A stretch of 47,841 nucleotides of DNA from Gemmatimonadota bacterium (lineage in GTDB: Bacteria > Gemmatimonadota > Gemmatimonadetes > Longimicrobiales > Gaopeijiaceae), in the NCBI GenBank assembly GCA_022822445.1, contig JAJEBR010000028.1, forward strand, positions 1-47,841, read 5' to 3'. The notes beneath the pieces were generated by a model. The model was given only the letters and a program-made list of their open reading frames with translations. It made no database searches and had not been told where the DNA came from. The first letter of the stretch is position 1. Each line of letters begins with the position of its first letter. Below are positions 7,238-15,912 of this stretch, piece after piece. A program made the position numbers and the translations under genes.

Positions 7238-8020
7238 CTAATACCTGAGCGAGAGCCCGACCGTCACCTGGAATCCTGCGAGATCCAGGTCCGGGAACCC
7301 CACGAAGTCACTGTCGAGAGGTGCGCTGGCCAGAGCGTAGCGCCCTTCGGTCACCAGCATCACGTGCTTGTTGAGGGAGACATCCATGCCGCCCAGCAAA
7401 TGTACGGTCGCCCCCCGCCCCGACGAAAGCAGCGTGGACCTGAAGATGTCCAGCGTCTCGTAGTCCACGAAGTCGCCATACTGCTCGAAACGATACCAGA
7501 CCAACCCGCCGGCGACTCCCACGTACGGGTTCCAGGTGCTCGGAATGTAGGCGAAGCGCCCGAGCGAGCGCCCCCGGTCGCGAAGGTAGGCCTTGACACC
7601 GACGGTCAGGGGGATGGTCGAGAATTCGGTGGTCTGCTCGATGGGCAGGTCGTCCTGATCAACCCAGTCGCGGAACTCCGACCTGGTTGCACTGAGGCTG
7701 TACCCGAGCGAGAACGTGAGGTCCAGGCGCTCCGTGGTCCGGACGGCGATTTCGCCGGCGATCGTCGTGCCGCTGAGATCCCGTGTGTCGACCGTGAGCC
7801 GGTTGCGCGTGAAGTCCCACAGGCTCTCCGTGTCACCGCCGCTGCCTGCCCGCGGCTGGGCGAACCCCGCCTTGATGGTCAGTGCGACCTTGGGCGCGCC
7901 GAGAAGAAAGTCCGCTCGCTGCTGCGCGGCCGTGGGTTTCGCACCCGCGGTCGCGAGCAACGCCAAACCGGCCAGGACCGGAAGCCCCGGTGCGAGAAGT
8001 CTGTTGCCAGGTCTGATCAT
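7238..8020 (-). CDS. outer-membrane beta-barrel protein (OmpA/OprF-like porin fold)
   Basis: A 260-residue protein with GGAGG seven bases before the ATG and a signal peptide (about MIRPGNRLLAPGLPVLAGLALLA...PTAAQ). The rest alternates polar and hydrophobic residues in strand-like runs (ALTIKAGFAQP, LDLTFSLGYSLSAT, TIPLTVGVKAYL, NPYVGVAGGLVWYRF, VHLLGGMDVSLNKHVMLV). It ends with FQVTVGLSLRY, an aromatic C-terminal residue recognised by the BAM assembly machinery. It is probably an eight-stranded barrel without a peptidoglycan-binding domain. It is the first gene of the operon that continues into the Tyr-rich, CcdA-like and TlpA-like genes. Confidence 0.75.
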   Translation of the reverse strand: MIRPGNRLLAPGLPVLAGLALLATAGAKPTAAQQRADFLLGAPKVALTIKAGFAQPRAGSGGDTESLWDFTRNRLTVDTRDLSGTTIAGEIAVRTTERLDLTFSLGYSLSATRSEFRDWVDQDDLPIEQTTEFSTIPLTVGVKAYLRDRGRSLGRFAYIPSTWNPYVGVAGGLVWYRFEQYGDFVDYETLDIFRSTLLSSGRGATVHLLGGMDVSLNKHVMLVTEGRYALASAPLDSDFVGFPDLDLAGFQVTVGLSLRY

Positions 8021-8170
8021 GGTCGCCTCCAGGATCGATGGTTGCCAGAGACCCCCCTTTACCGCAAGAGGTGTGCCGGAGCGGTTCGGCCTCGGAAGCG
8101 GCGTTTCCGGCGGGTTGGCCGGATGGGAGTGGACCCATCGGGGGACACACCGTAGCCGGACGGGGACAGG

Positions 8171-8270
8171 CGTGCGTCTGGCGGGCCCGCGGGTGGACCG
8201 CGGCGCTCCAGTTCCCCATCGCCTTCGCGGCGCATGCGTCTGCGTGCCCGCGGGTGGACCCCGGAGCGCC
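8171..8270. repeat. imperfect direct repeat in 305-base intergenic gap
   Basis: The gap 8021-8325 holds no gene that I can support. Within it two imperfect copies of about 38 bases, starting near 8173 and 8234, share TGCGTCTG followed by GCCCGCGGGTGGACC and a CGG-GC tail. They lie about 61 bases apart, upstream of the barrel-protein operon. The function is unknown. Confidence 0.5.
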
Positions 8271-8325
8271 CCGCATCGGACCGGAGCGCTCTGAGCGCGT
8301 CTGCACGGCCGCAGGCGGACTCCGA

Positions 8326-9219
8326 TCATCCCAGCGTCCTCTCCAGATACGCCTTCAGCCGCTGCCAGGCGTCGGCGGCGGGGGCGGTGCGCACCTCGGG
8401 GTCCCCGTCCACGCGGAGCCAGAAGCCGTGGTCGACATCGTCGTAGATGTGCAGGTCGTTCTCGACGCCCGCGGCCCGCAGGGCGGCCTCGAAGGCGGCG
8501 ACCGATTCGGGGGACGGGCCGTTGTCCAGCGCGCCGAAGGTGCCGTACACCTCGTGGTCCAGCCGGGCAACGACCTCGGGGTCGTCCACCAGTTGCCCGT
8601 AGAAGATGGCCGTGGCCTCATGGTTCTCGCCGTCCAGTCCGAACGAGAGCGCGACGCCCCCGCCGAAGCACCATCCCATCGCCCCGACCCGCCCCGTCAC
8701 GTCGGACCGGCCCTTCAGGTAGGCCACGGCGGCGTTCAGGTTGGCGATCATCGCCGGCTGGTCGGCCCGCGCCTCCCGGACCAGCGCCATGTTCTCCTGC
8801 GGGTTGCTGCCGGTGCGCCCCTGGAAGAGGTCGGCAGCGAGCGTCACGTACCCCTCGTCCGCGAAGTCGTCGGCGAGCTGGCGCACACGGTCCTGAAGCC
8901 CGTTCCACTCGTGGATGATGATCAGGGCGGGGAAGGGGCCGTCGCCATCGGGCACGGCCAGGTAGCCGGTGGTGAGGGCGTCCCCTTCGACGTACTGCAG
9001 ATCGCTGCCCTCGAGCTCGCCGCCATTGCCGGTGATCGCCGAGGGGAGCTCCTGTGCGGGGTCGGCTGCAGTGGCCGCGTCGTCGGAGCCGTTGGCGGAA
9101 TCGGCATCCGGAGCGGAGTCGCCGCAAGCCATGACGAACAGGCCCAGGAGGAGGGCGAGGGCGACATCGCGCGCGCCGCGGTGGTCCGGCCTTGAACGGA
9201 GGGTGGGTGCTGGACGCAT
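8326..9219 (-). CDS. dienelactone hydrolase-family lipoprotein
   Basis: A 297-residue alpha/beta hydrolase. The N-terminus carries a lipobox (LLGLFVMACGD), followed by a low-complexity linker rich in Asp, Ala and Ser to about residue 60. The dienelactone hydrolase core shows IIHEWNGLQDRVRQLADDFADEGY, the nucleophile motif GAMGWCFGGGVALS with Cys in place of Ser, an Asp in FGALDNGPSPE and the catalytic His in YDDVDHGFW. These complete a Cys-Asp-His triad. Unlike cytosolic dienelactone hydrolases it is probably anchored to the cell envelope, so the natural substrate may be an ester other than dienelactone. The exact start is uncertain because the N-terminal arm before the hydrophobic segment is long (about 20 residues). 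Confidence 0.85.
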   Translation of the reverse strand: MRPAPTLRSRPDHRGARDVALALLLGLFVMACGDSAPDADSANGSDDAATAADPAQELPSAITGNGGELEGSDLQYVEGDALTTGYLAVPDGDGPFPALIIIHEWNGLQDRVRQLADDFADEGYVTLAADLFQGRTGSNPQENMALVREARADQPAMIANLNAAVAYLKGRSDVTGRVGAMGWCFGGGVALSFGLDGENHEATAIFYGQLVDDPEVVARLDHEVYGTFGALDNGPSPESVAAFEAALRAAGVENDLHIYDDVDHGFWLRVDGDPEVRTAPAADAWQRLKAYLERTLG

Positions 9220-9365
9220 TCGGGGTATCCTCCACTTCAGGTCTTCCGGTCGTCAGGGGTGATTTCCGGTCCCCAATGGTTAATGATATAGTGACCGGGG
9301 CGCGAACGGCCGTCGAGCCGAACCGCCGAGTCCCCGTCGGTAAGCCAGTGAACGGAGTCAGAAGA

Positions 9366-10265
9366 ATGAACAACTCGGGATGGTGTGCAGCAGCCGTTGT
9401 ACTGTCTTCCCTTGCCGCCTCCGCGACGCCCCTCTCCGGCCAGCAGAACATGGCCGATGTGCGGATCGAGACGATAGAGCTGGAGGACGACCTGTTCATG
9501 CTCGTCGGCCGTGGGGGCAACATCGGGCTGAGCGTGGGGGATGACGGAGCCTTCCTGATCGACGACCAGTTCGCGCCCCTGACGGACAGGATCGTGGCTG
9601 CGGTGGCTGCGGTCAGCGACCAGCCTGTCCGCTGGGTGCTGAACACCCACTGGCACGGCGACCATACCGGGGGCAACGAGAACCTGGGCGAGGCGGGCGC
9701 GATGATCGTCGCCCACGAGAACGTCTACCGGCGCATGAACCCGGCCGAGTTCGCCGATCTGATCGGACGCTCCGCGCAGGCACCGCGCGCCGCGCTCCCC
9801 GTGGTCACCTTCGACAACGCCGTGACCTTCCACTGGAACGGCCGCCACATCCGGGTGACGCACATCGGCACCGCCCACACCGACGGCGACGCGATCGTCC
9901 ACTTTCCGCGCGCGAACGTCTTCCACATGGGCGACACCTTCTTCAACGGCCGCTACCCGTTCATCGACATCGACAGCGGCGGCGGGGTCGACGGCGTGAT
10001 CGCCGCGGCGAACTTCGTCCTGGAGCGTTCGGACGAAACGACGCGGATCATCCCGGGCCACGGCGACCTGGCTTCGCCCGCCGACCTGCGCGCCTATCGC
10101 GACATGCTGGAGACCGTGCGCCTGCGGGTCGCCGGCATGGTGGCGGACGGCCGGACGGCCGACGAAGTCGTGGAGGCGGCCCCGACGGCGGATCTGGACG
10201 AGGTCTGGGGCGCCAATTCGGAGCGGTTTGTGCGCGCGGTGTATGTGAGCGTGGCCGGGTCATAG
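9366..10265 (+). CDS. exported MBL-fold metallo-hydrolase
   Basis: A 299-residue metallo-beta-lactamase-fold enzyme with a signal peptide ending near ATPLSGQQ. The zinc motif THWHGDHTGG is complete (H-x-H-x-D-H). Further ligands are seen in HIGTAHTDGD, FHMGDTFFNG and IIPGHGD. This is the pattern of subclass-B-like and general MBL hydrolases that act in the periplasm; a beta-lactamase activity cannot be claimed. The neighbouring genes are transcribed from the opposite strand. An AT-rich patch with TATAGT at 9287-9292 could serve as its -10 region. A hairpin after the stop (10271-10285) probably ends the transcript. Confidence 0.85.
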   Translation: MNNSGWCAAAVVLSSLAASATPLSGQQNMADVRIETIELEDDLFMLVGRGGNIGLSVGDDGAFLIDDQFAPLTDRIVAAVAAVSDQPVRWVLNTHWHGDHTGGNENLGEAGAMIVAHENVYRRMNPAEFADLIGRSAQAPRAALPVVTFDNAVTFHWNGRHIRVTHIGTAHTDGDAIVHFPRANVFHMGDTFFNGRYPFIDIDSGGGVDGVIAAANFVLERSDETTRIIPGHGDLASPADLRAYRDMLETVRLRVAGMVADGRTADEVVEAAPTADLDEVWGANSERFVRAVYVSVAGS

Positions 10266-10270
10266 CCAGA

Positions 10271-10285
10271 CCGGGGAGCTCCCGG
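10271..10285. terminator. hairpin after MBL-hydrolase gene
   Basis: CCGGG-GAGCT-CCCGG forms a perfect 5-bp stem six bases after the stop codon of the MBL-fold gene. No T-tract follows. Confidence 0.4.
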
Positions 10286-10333
10286 CAGCCCGCGCAATGG
10301 CCCCCCGCCGCCGGTCAGGCCAACATCTGTAAA

Positions 10334-10365
10334 CAAAACACGACATTTGGTAAAGTAAACATTAC
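10334..10365. promoter_or_regulatory. tandem 16-bp dyads (GTAA-N8-TTAC family)
   Basis: Two abutting 16-base units lie in the gap between convergent genes. The second (10350-10365) is GTAA-AGTAAACA-TTAC; the first (10334-10349) is a variant with CAAA/TTTG arms. The 29-base core matches the pair at 20309-20340 at all but about four positions. It may be a protein binding site or the remnant of a mobile repeat. Confidence 0.5.
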
Positions 10366-10477
10366 GAATCGTTCCTTTCCACGACTTCAACAGACCTGAT
10401 GATGGCTCACCGCGCTTCGACCGCCACCGCAAGCGCAGGCCAGTCGCCGCGATATCGACGGCTGATCCACTCCGCCC

Positions 10478-10491
10478 GCGAGGCGCCTCGC
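10478..10491. terminator. palindromic hairpin after propeller operon
   Basis: GCGAG-GCGC-CTCGC is a perfect 5-bp stem with a 4-base loop. It lies about 22 bases past the stop codon of the minus-strand propeller gene and so probably ends that transcript. Confidence 0.4.
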
Positions 10492-10513
10492 ATCCCACGG
10501 AGGTAGCGGCCGG

Positions 10514-11833
10514 CTATCCCCCGCCCCGGTCCAGCCCGTACATCCACACGTACTGGATGTCCATCTGATCCCGCACGAGGCCGATGATGTAGTCGGGTCC
10601 GACCTCCGTGATACGGAGATCCTGCGGCAGCTTCACGGTCCCGAGGTACACACCGTCGGGCCGGAAGACGTCGTGCAGGCCCGAGGCGGCTGGAATCGCC
10701 CACTCTTCGCCGTCGGGCGTGGTGATCTGTTGGAGCTCACTTTGGTCAACCTCGGCCGGAGACGGTCCGCGCCGGACCCACAGGTACCCGAGTTCGTCGA
10801 GCAGGAAGCCCTGGGCGATCGACACCGAATCGATTGCCGACCAGCGGTCATCGTCGGGGTCCCGCGCGGAGCGGTCCGAGCCGAATCCCGCGGACACCGT
10901 CCATTTCACGAGGAAGTCGGCCTCGTCGGGCGTCCGGGCACGCCGCGGGGCTTGCCGCTCGACCACCATCGTCAGCGCCCCGGCGGCAATGTCCCAATAC
11001 TCGATCCGGTAGTTGTCATTGCGGGCGAACAGAAGGGTGGGCCGCGGGCGGATGGCGACCCCGAAGATTCCCTTCAATCCCAGCGGAGAGCGAATGGGTG
11101 TGCGCCAGCGATTGTCGTCCACCGTCCATGCCGTCTCGAAAAAGGCGCCCAGCGTATCGAGCCTCTCCAGATCCCACGTTGTCCGCATGATTGTCTGCTC
11201 GCGAGTGAAGACGTCCGGTCTTGGATCGGGCATCTGCGAGTGGCAGACCACGATCTGATCGTGCAGGAAATACGGTTCGAAGGGGCAGTATTGGAGGAAG
11301 ATGCGTCCCCACCGGCGGAAGCGCGCGTAGTCGACCTTCCTGTGCTCGATTACCTCGCCGGTGGAGTTGAAGCGGACGCGATCCTGTCCGTTCTGCAACT
11401 GCAGGGTGTCGCCGGGCAACTTCGTAAGAACTCCGCGCGTGTCCGGGTACGGCCTCGTCTCGCCGGGGCCGTCGCCGATTCCGCCGGCGGTCCACAACAG
11501 GTCTCCGGAGGTGTTGAAGGCCTGCAACTGCATGTCTCCCAACTCCAGCGCGACGATCGTGCCGTCGCTCAGCCGGATCGCCTCGCCGAGGCGCTCGAAC
11601 TGCTGCTCGATCGGATAGTCCCTGACCCCGAGAGTCACGACGGGGTCCTCGGTCACACGCCATCCCTCGCCCTCGCCCCACTGCTGCCCCGAATTCACCA
11701 CTATCCGCACACCCCCGCTGTCGGTCACGGTGAATGCGGGCGGCGGGGGTTCCACCGGAGCTTCGGAACACGCCGCGGCGAGCAGGGCCAGCCAGCAGGC
11801 CTGCAGCCGGCGCGCCCAGGTCGGCGTTGCCAT
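10514..11833 (-). CDS. 6-bladed propeller lipoprotein (paralog B)
   Basis: A 439-residue lipoprotein. I chose ATG 11833 because GGGGAG lies seven bases before it and it gives a compact signal peptide with lipobox LLAAAC. The mature part begins FTVTDSGGVRIVVNSGQQW. Propeller signatures follow: GDLLWTAGGIGDGPGETRPY, DTLQLQNGQDRVRF, DELGYLWVRRGPSP and the end VWMYGLDRGGG. It is very similar along its whole length to the gene immediately upstream (11851-13197), only 17 bases away, so the two are a tandem duplication and co-transcribed. The ligand is unknown. A role in sensing or scaffolding outside the cytoplasm is inference. Confidence 0.8.
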   Translation of the reverse strand: MATPTWARRLQACWLALLAAACSEAPVEPPPPAFTVTDSGGVRIVVNSGQQWGEGEGWRVTEDPVVTLGVRDYPIEQQFERLGEAIRLSDGTIVALELGDMQLQAFNTSGDLLWTAGGIGDGPGETRPYPDTRGVLTKLPGDTLQLQNGQDRVRFNSTGEVIEHRKVDYARFRRWGRIFLQYCPFEPYFLHDQIVVCHSQMPDPRPDVFTREQTIMRTTWDLERLDTLGAFFETAWTVDDNRWRTPIRSPLGLKGIFGVAIRPRPTLLFARNDNYRIEYWDIAAGALTMVVERQAPRRARTPDEADFLVKWTVSAGFGSDRSARDPDDDRWSAIDSVSIAQGFLLDELGYLWVRRGPSPAEVDQSELQQITTPDGEEWAIPAASGLHDVFRPDGVYLGTVKLPQDLRITEVGPDYIIGLVRDQMDIQYVWMYGLDRGGG

Positions 11834-11850
11834 GGCGGAAGCTCCCCGGC

Positions 11851-13197
11851 TCATCCCGATCCCGCTCCACCCCGGTCCAGCCCGTACATCCACACATACT
11901 GGATGTCCACCTCGTCCCGGACGATCCCGAGGATGTAATCCGCGCCGATCTCGGCGATGCCGAGGTCGTGCGGCAGCTTCACGGTCCCCAGGTACACGCC
12001 GTCCGGCCGGAAGACGTCGTGAAGGCCAGAAGAGCCACGGGTCTCCCACACCTCACCGTCGGGTGTTGTGTACTCCCGCGGCATCCCCTCGTCCCCTTCC
12101 GATGGAGACGGGCCCCGTCGGACCCACAGATACCCGAGTTCGTCGAGATGAAAGTCCTCGGCGATGGACACGGAATCGAGTGCCGACCAGCGGTCGTCGG
12201 ACCAATCCAGCTGAGGTTGGTCAGTGCCTGTTGGCACGAACAATCCCCGTTGATTCTCGAAGGCGATTTCCTCCTCCGTCCGGGCTCTTCGCGGGGCTCG
12301 CCGCTCGACCACCATGGACAGCGTGCCGTTCCGGATGTCCCACACCTCGATCCGGTATCTGTCGTTGCGGGCGTATAGGAACCTGGGCCGGTCATGTCCG
12401 CCGACCCGGAAGCTCCCTTTCGGGCCGAGCCGAGAAGAGACGCGCACCTTCCGCCGCTCCCCGAACCACTCCATTTCCACCGACGCGCCGACCTTTTCGA
12501 AGAAGGTGCCCAGTGTATCGAGCCTGTCCAAGGACCAATCGGTGCGCATGATCGTCTGCTCGCTGGTCCATCCGTCGGAGCCGGGCGGCGATTGCCGGGC
12601 GTCCGCGCAAAACACGATCGCATCGTGCAGGAAGTAGGCGTCGAACGGGCAGTATTGCAGGAAGATCTGCCCCCACCGCCGGAAGCGTGTGTAATTCACC
12701 TTCCTTTGCTCGATCAACTCACCGCCGGAGCCGAAGCGGATGCGGTCCTGACCGTTCTGTAACTGCAAGGTGTCGCCTGGGAGCTTCGCAAGGACCGCGC
12801 GCGTATCGGGGTACGGCCTCGTCTCCCCGGGGCCGTCCCCGATTCCTCCGGCGGTCCACAGCAGGCCTCCGGAGGCGTCGAAGGCCCGGAGCTGCATATC
12901 CTCGATCTCGAGCACGACGATTGCGCCGTCGCTCAGCCGCGTCACCTCGCCGAGGCGCACGAACTGCTGCTCGACGGGGTAGTCCCTGACCCCAAGCGTG
13001 ACGACGGGCTCGGCGGTTACCTGCCACCCCTCATCCTCGCCCCACTGCTGGCCCGAATTCATCACCACCCGCACGCCCCCGCTGTCGGTGACGGTGTATG
13101 CGGGCGGCGGGGGCTCCCGTGTGCCCTCCGAGCAGGCGGCGCCGGTTGCCAGGCAGCATGCCGAGAGAGGCCGGATAATCTTGCCTCGCCAGGACAT
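11851..13197 (-). CDS. 6-bladed propeller lipoprotein (paralog A)
   Basis: A 448-residue lipoprotein with AAGGAGGG before its ATG and a lipobox (LATGAACS). It shares block after block with the downstream paralog: TVTDSGGVRVVMNSGQQWGE, LLWTAGGIGDGPGETRPYPD, GDTLQLQNGQDRIRF, WGQIFLQYCPFDAYFLHD, DELGYLWVRRGPSPSE and DIQYVWMYGLDRGG. The copies differ most in the middle third, around the segment following EQTIMRT, which may form ligand-facing loops. It is the first gene of the two-gene operon. The function is unknown beyond an envelope-anchored propeller. Confidence 0.8.
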   Translation of the reverse strand: MSWRGKIIRPLSACCLATGAACSEGTREPPPPAYTVTDSGGVRVVMNSGQQWGEDEGWQVTAEPVVTLGVRDYPVEQQFVRLGEVTRLSDGAIVVLEIEDMQLRAFDASGGLLWTAGGIGDGPGETRPYPDTRAVLAKLPGDTLQLQNGQDRIRFGSGGELIEQRKVNYTRFRRWGQIFLQYCPFDAYFLHDAIVFCADARQSPPGSDGWTSEQTIMRTDWSLDRLDTLGTFFEKVGASVEMEWFGERRKVRVSSRLGPKGSFRVGGHDRPRFLYARNDRYRIEVWDIRNGTLSMVVERRAPRRARTEEEIAFENQRGLFVPTGTDQPQLDWSDDRWSALDSVSIAEDFHLDELGYLWVRRGPSPSEGDEGMPREYTTPDGEVWETRGSSGLHDVFRPDGVYLGTVKLPHDLGIAEIGADYILGIVRDEVDIQYVWMYGLDRGGAGSG

Positions 13198-13318
13198 CGG
13201 GACCCTCCTTGGTCTGTGTACCGGGTCTGGGCGCCGAAGCAGCCCTCACGGCCGGTTCCCTCCGGCTACGGAGACTTCACCCTATCCTTGGATTCAGCGG
13301 GTGCTGGCGACCGTTGCC

Positions 13319-14974
13319 TCAGTACGCCGCCCGGTGCACCCCCGCCACCGCCCTTCCCGACGGGTCGATCGTCTTCGACAGCTCCGCGTCCCACGCCAGC
13401 GCCTCGGGGGTCGAGCAGGCGACGCTGGGGCCGCCCGGCACGCAAGCCGCCGCGTCGGGCAGGGGAAAGTGCGACTCGAAGATCCTTCGGTACAGGTAGG
13501 CCTCCTTGTCGGCCGGGGGATTCCAGGGGAAGCGGAAGCGGGCGTTGGCGAGCTGCCGGTCGGTGACGGACGCCTCCGCATGATCCCGGAGCGCGTCGAT
13601 CCAGGAGTAGCCCACGCCGTCGGAGAACTGCTCCTTCTGGCGCCAGAGGATCTCGGGGGGCAGGTAGTTGGCGAAGGCCTCGCGGAGGATCCGCTTCTCG
13701 ATCCCGCCCGCCGGCATCTTCGCCGCGGGGTCGATCGACATGGCCACGTCGAGGAATTCCTTGTCGAGGAAGGGAACGCGGGCCTCGATCCCCCACGCCG
13801 CCATGGCCTTGTTGGCCCGCAGACAGTCGAACTGGTGCAGCCGGTCGAGCTTGCGCACGGTCTCCTCGTGGAAGGCGCGCGGATCGGGCGCACGGTGGAA
13901 GTAGAGGTAGCCTCCGAAGATCTCGTCGGCCCCCTCGCCCGAGAGCACCATCTTGACCCCCAGCGCGCGGATGCGGCGCGCCATCAGGTACATCGGCGTG
14001 GCGGCGCGAACGGTCGTTACGTCGTAGGTCTCCAGGTGGTGGATGACGTCGGAGAGTGCGTCCAGCCCCTCCTGCACGGTGAAGCGGAACTCGTGGTGCA
14101 CGGTGCCGATGTGCTCGGCGACCGTCCTGGCGCTGGCCAGATCGGGCGACCCCTCCAGCCCGATGCAGAAGGAGTGCAGGCGGGGCCACCACGCCTCGCT
14201 GCGGTCGTCGTCCTCGATGCGGCGCCGGGCGTAGCGCCGGGTCACGGCGGAGATGATCGACGAATCGAGTCCGCCCGAGAGAAGGACGCCGTAGGGCACG
14301 TCGGACATCATCTGGCGATGGACGGCGGCCTCGAGCGCTTCGCGGATGCGGGCCGGGTCGGGGTCGCCGGTGGCGGCCGTGTGGTCGCGCCACGCGCGGT
14401 GGTAGTAGGGGCGTGCCGTGCCGTCCGCCGAGTCGAGGACGTGGCCGGGAGGGAATTCCGACACGCTGCGGCAGACGGGGGTGAGCGCCTTCATCTCGGA
14501 GGCGACGTGGAGGCGGCCCTCGTCGTCGCGTCCCGTGTAGAGGGGGACGATGCCGAGGTGGTCGCGAGCGATGATGTACCGGTCGCGCTCGATGTCGTAC
14601 AGCACGAAGGCGAAGATGCCGTTGAGGCGGTCCAGGAAGTCGCCGCCCTCCTCGGCGTAGAGGCCCAGGATGACTTCGCAGTCGCTTGCCGTGCGAGGGT
14701 GGAAGGAGGGGAGCTGCGCCTGGATCTCCCGGTGGTTGTAGATCTCGCCGTTCACGGCCAGGACGTGGGTCTCCGCCGCATTGGAGAGGGGCTGTGCGCC
14801 GTGCTCGACATCGACGATGGCCAGCCGGTTGTGCGCCAGCACCGCGCGCTCGTGCACGAAGACGCCGGACCAGTCGGGGCCCCGATGCCTCTGTAGCTTC
14901 GAAAGCGCGAGCACCCGTTCGCGGGCCGGCGGATCGGCAGGATCGAAATCGAGTATGGCGAGGACGGAGCACAT
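13319..14974 (-). CDS. asnB: asparagine synthase (glutamine-hydrolysing)
   Basis: A 551-residue enzyme close in length to E. coli AsnB. The N-terminal glutaminase domain begins MCSVLAILDF, giving the Cys nucleophile at position 2 after Met removal. It also shows HRGPDWSG, HNRLAIVD and NGEIYNH. The synthetase domain has the ATP pyrophosphatase loop GVLLSGGLDSSI (about residue 240), SGEGADEIFGGY and EARVPFLDKEF. It converts aspartate, glutamine and ATP to asparagine and glutamate in the cytoplasm. It is transcribed divergently from the selenocysteine redoxin gene, with a 118-base shared upstream region. Confidence 0.95.
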   Translation of the reverse strand: MCSVLAILDFDPADPPARERVLALSKLQRHRGPDWSGVFVHERAVLAHNRLAIVDVEHGAQPLSNAAETHVLAVNGEIYNHREIQAQLPSFHPRTASDCEVILGLYAEEGGDFLDRLNGIFAFVLYDIERDRYIIARDHLGIVPLYTGRDDEGRLHVASEMKALTPVCRSVSEFPPGHVLDSADGTARPYYHRAWRDHTAATGDPDPARIREALEAAVHRQMMSDVPYGVLLSGGLDSSIISAVTRRYARRRIEDDDRSEAWWPRLHSFCIGLEGSPDLASARTVAEHIGTVHHEFRFTVQEGLDALSDVIHHLETYDVTTVRAATPMYLMARRIRALGVKMVLSGEGADEIFGGYLYFHRAPDPRAFHEETVRKLDRLHQFDCLRANKAMAAWGIEARVPFLDKEFLDVAMSIDPAAKMPAGGIEKRILREAFANYLPPEILWRQKEQFSDGVGYSWIDALRDHAEASVTDRQLANARFRFPWNPPADKEAYLYRRIFESHFPLPDAAACVPGGPSVACSTPEALAWDAELSKTIDPSGRAVAGVHRAAY

Positions 14975-15092
14975 GCGGTTAAGATAGACCGACGACCCGC
15001 CGCCCGTGTAGCCGAGAGTTCGCCCGGCAACTTGGGGCCGATTCCGCCGGTCCCAGCGGTGCGTACCTTCACTTCAGCCACAGGCTGCCACC

Positions 15093-15719
15093 ATGACCGC
15101 TTCGACCCGATCCCGAACCGGCGCGTTTCTCTTCGCACTATTCGCCCTTATGGCCTTCGCAACCGGTTCCGCCGGCGCTCAGACCCTGGGGCCGGCGGAT
15201 GGCCACGACCTGCCCCCCACCGAGCTGGAACGCGTCATGGTCGGCGGCGAGGCGCCGCTCTTCACCCTGGAGTCCTACGACCGGGGACCCGTGGAACTGG
15301 CGAGCTTCCGAGGCGACAGGAACGTCGTGCTCGTCTTCTACCGGGGACACTGGTGACCGTGGTGCGCCGGTCAGCTCGTGGAGCTGAGAGCCCTTCTCCC
15401 CGACGCGCTGCAGGACGACACCGAGATCGTCACCGTGTCGGTCGATGACCGTGACGGCATGCAGCTGATGATCGACCGCGTGACCGCCACCGACGGGGTC
15501 GCGCCGGATTTCATCATGCTTTCCGACCCCGACCACCGCGTGATCGACCGCTACGGCCTCTTCAAGGAGGACTCGCCGCCGAACCGCCCGCTGCCCCACC
15601 CCGCGACCTACGTGATCGACAAGGAGGGGGTCGTGAGGTACCGCTTCGTGGAGACCGACTACCGCATACGTCCCGCCAACGAGGACATTCTGGCGGTGCT
15701 GGAGTCGCTCAGCCGGTAG
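15093..15719 (+). CDS. exported selenocysteine redoxin with U-P-W-C motif (TGA = Sec)
   Basis: A 208-residue AhpC/TSA-type peroxiredoxin-like protein read through an in-frame TGA at 15354-15356. It has a signal peptide (ending near TGSAGAQ). The redoxin start GGEAPLFTLESYDRGPVEL leads to NVVLVFYRGHW, then the TGA codon (residue 88), then PWCAGQLVELRALLPD. In ordinary members this reads FYRGHWCPWC, so TGA replaces exactly the first cysteine of the CxxC active site while the second (C91) is kept. The frame then continues through FIMLSDPDHRVIDRYGLF and ATYVIDKEGVVRYRFV to a normal stop. A perfect hairpin follows at 15373-15385 with its loop 21 bases after the TGA. A periplasmic peroxide or disulfide reductase role is likely. 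A random nonsense mutation is a poor alternative. Confidence 0.88.
15354..15385 (+). promoter_or_regulatory. putative bacterial SECIS element of the U-P-W-C redoxin mRNA
   Basis: After the TGA (15354-15356) a perfect stem AGCTC/GAGCT (15373-15377 with 15381-15385) closes a 3-base loop GTG that starts with G, 21 bases after the TGA. A second overlapping perfect stem, TGACCG/CGGTCA (15354-15359 with 15368-15373), includes the TGA itself. Both fit the loose bacterial SECIS model. Not folded by program. Confidence 0.65.
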
Positions 15720-15769
15720 GTCGGGTCCCTGTCGCTGCCGCGGAGAGTGGCAAGTCCGCAGAACAACGT

Positions 15770-15806
15770 GTAAGCCGCACGTTACAATATGTAATGTCCG
15801 GTTTAC
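15770..15806. promoter_or_regulatory. paired GTAA-N8-TTAC dyads
   Basis: Two perfect-arm 16-base units, GTAA-GCCGCACG-TTAC (15770-15785) and GTAA-TGTCCGGT-TTAC (15791-15806), are separated by AATAT. Their centres lie 21 bases apart, two helical turns, which suits a protein binding one face of the DNA. They lie between the redoxin gene and the M28-like gene, about 110 bases before the latter's start. Confidence 0.6.
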
Positions 15807-15912
15807 ACTTTAGCCCTTCGAAGCCCCCTTGTCAGCGGGGTTATACTAGTAGCCCATCGCCCCTGTTTCTACGCACGGATGACTATATGCTGCCTCGCAC
15901 CGTGGGTGGCCC

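Noticed and set aside
12998-14896. Long plus-strand open frame opposite asnB
   Set aside because: It is an antisense shadow of a clear asparagine synthetase; composition is Arg/Ala/Gly/Val-rich and has no family signature.
15356-15378. Reading the U-P-W-C redoxin as a pseudogene
   Set aside because: Both halves are well preserved, the remaining Cys is intact, and TGA replaces precisely the active-site Cys codon.
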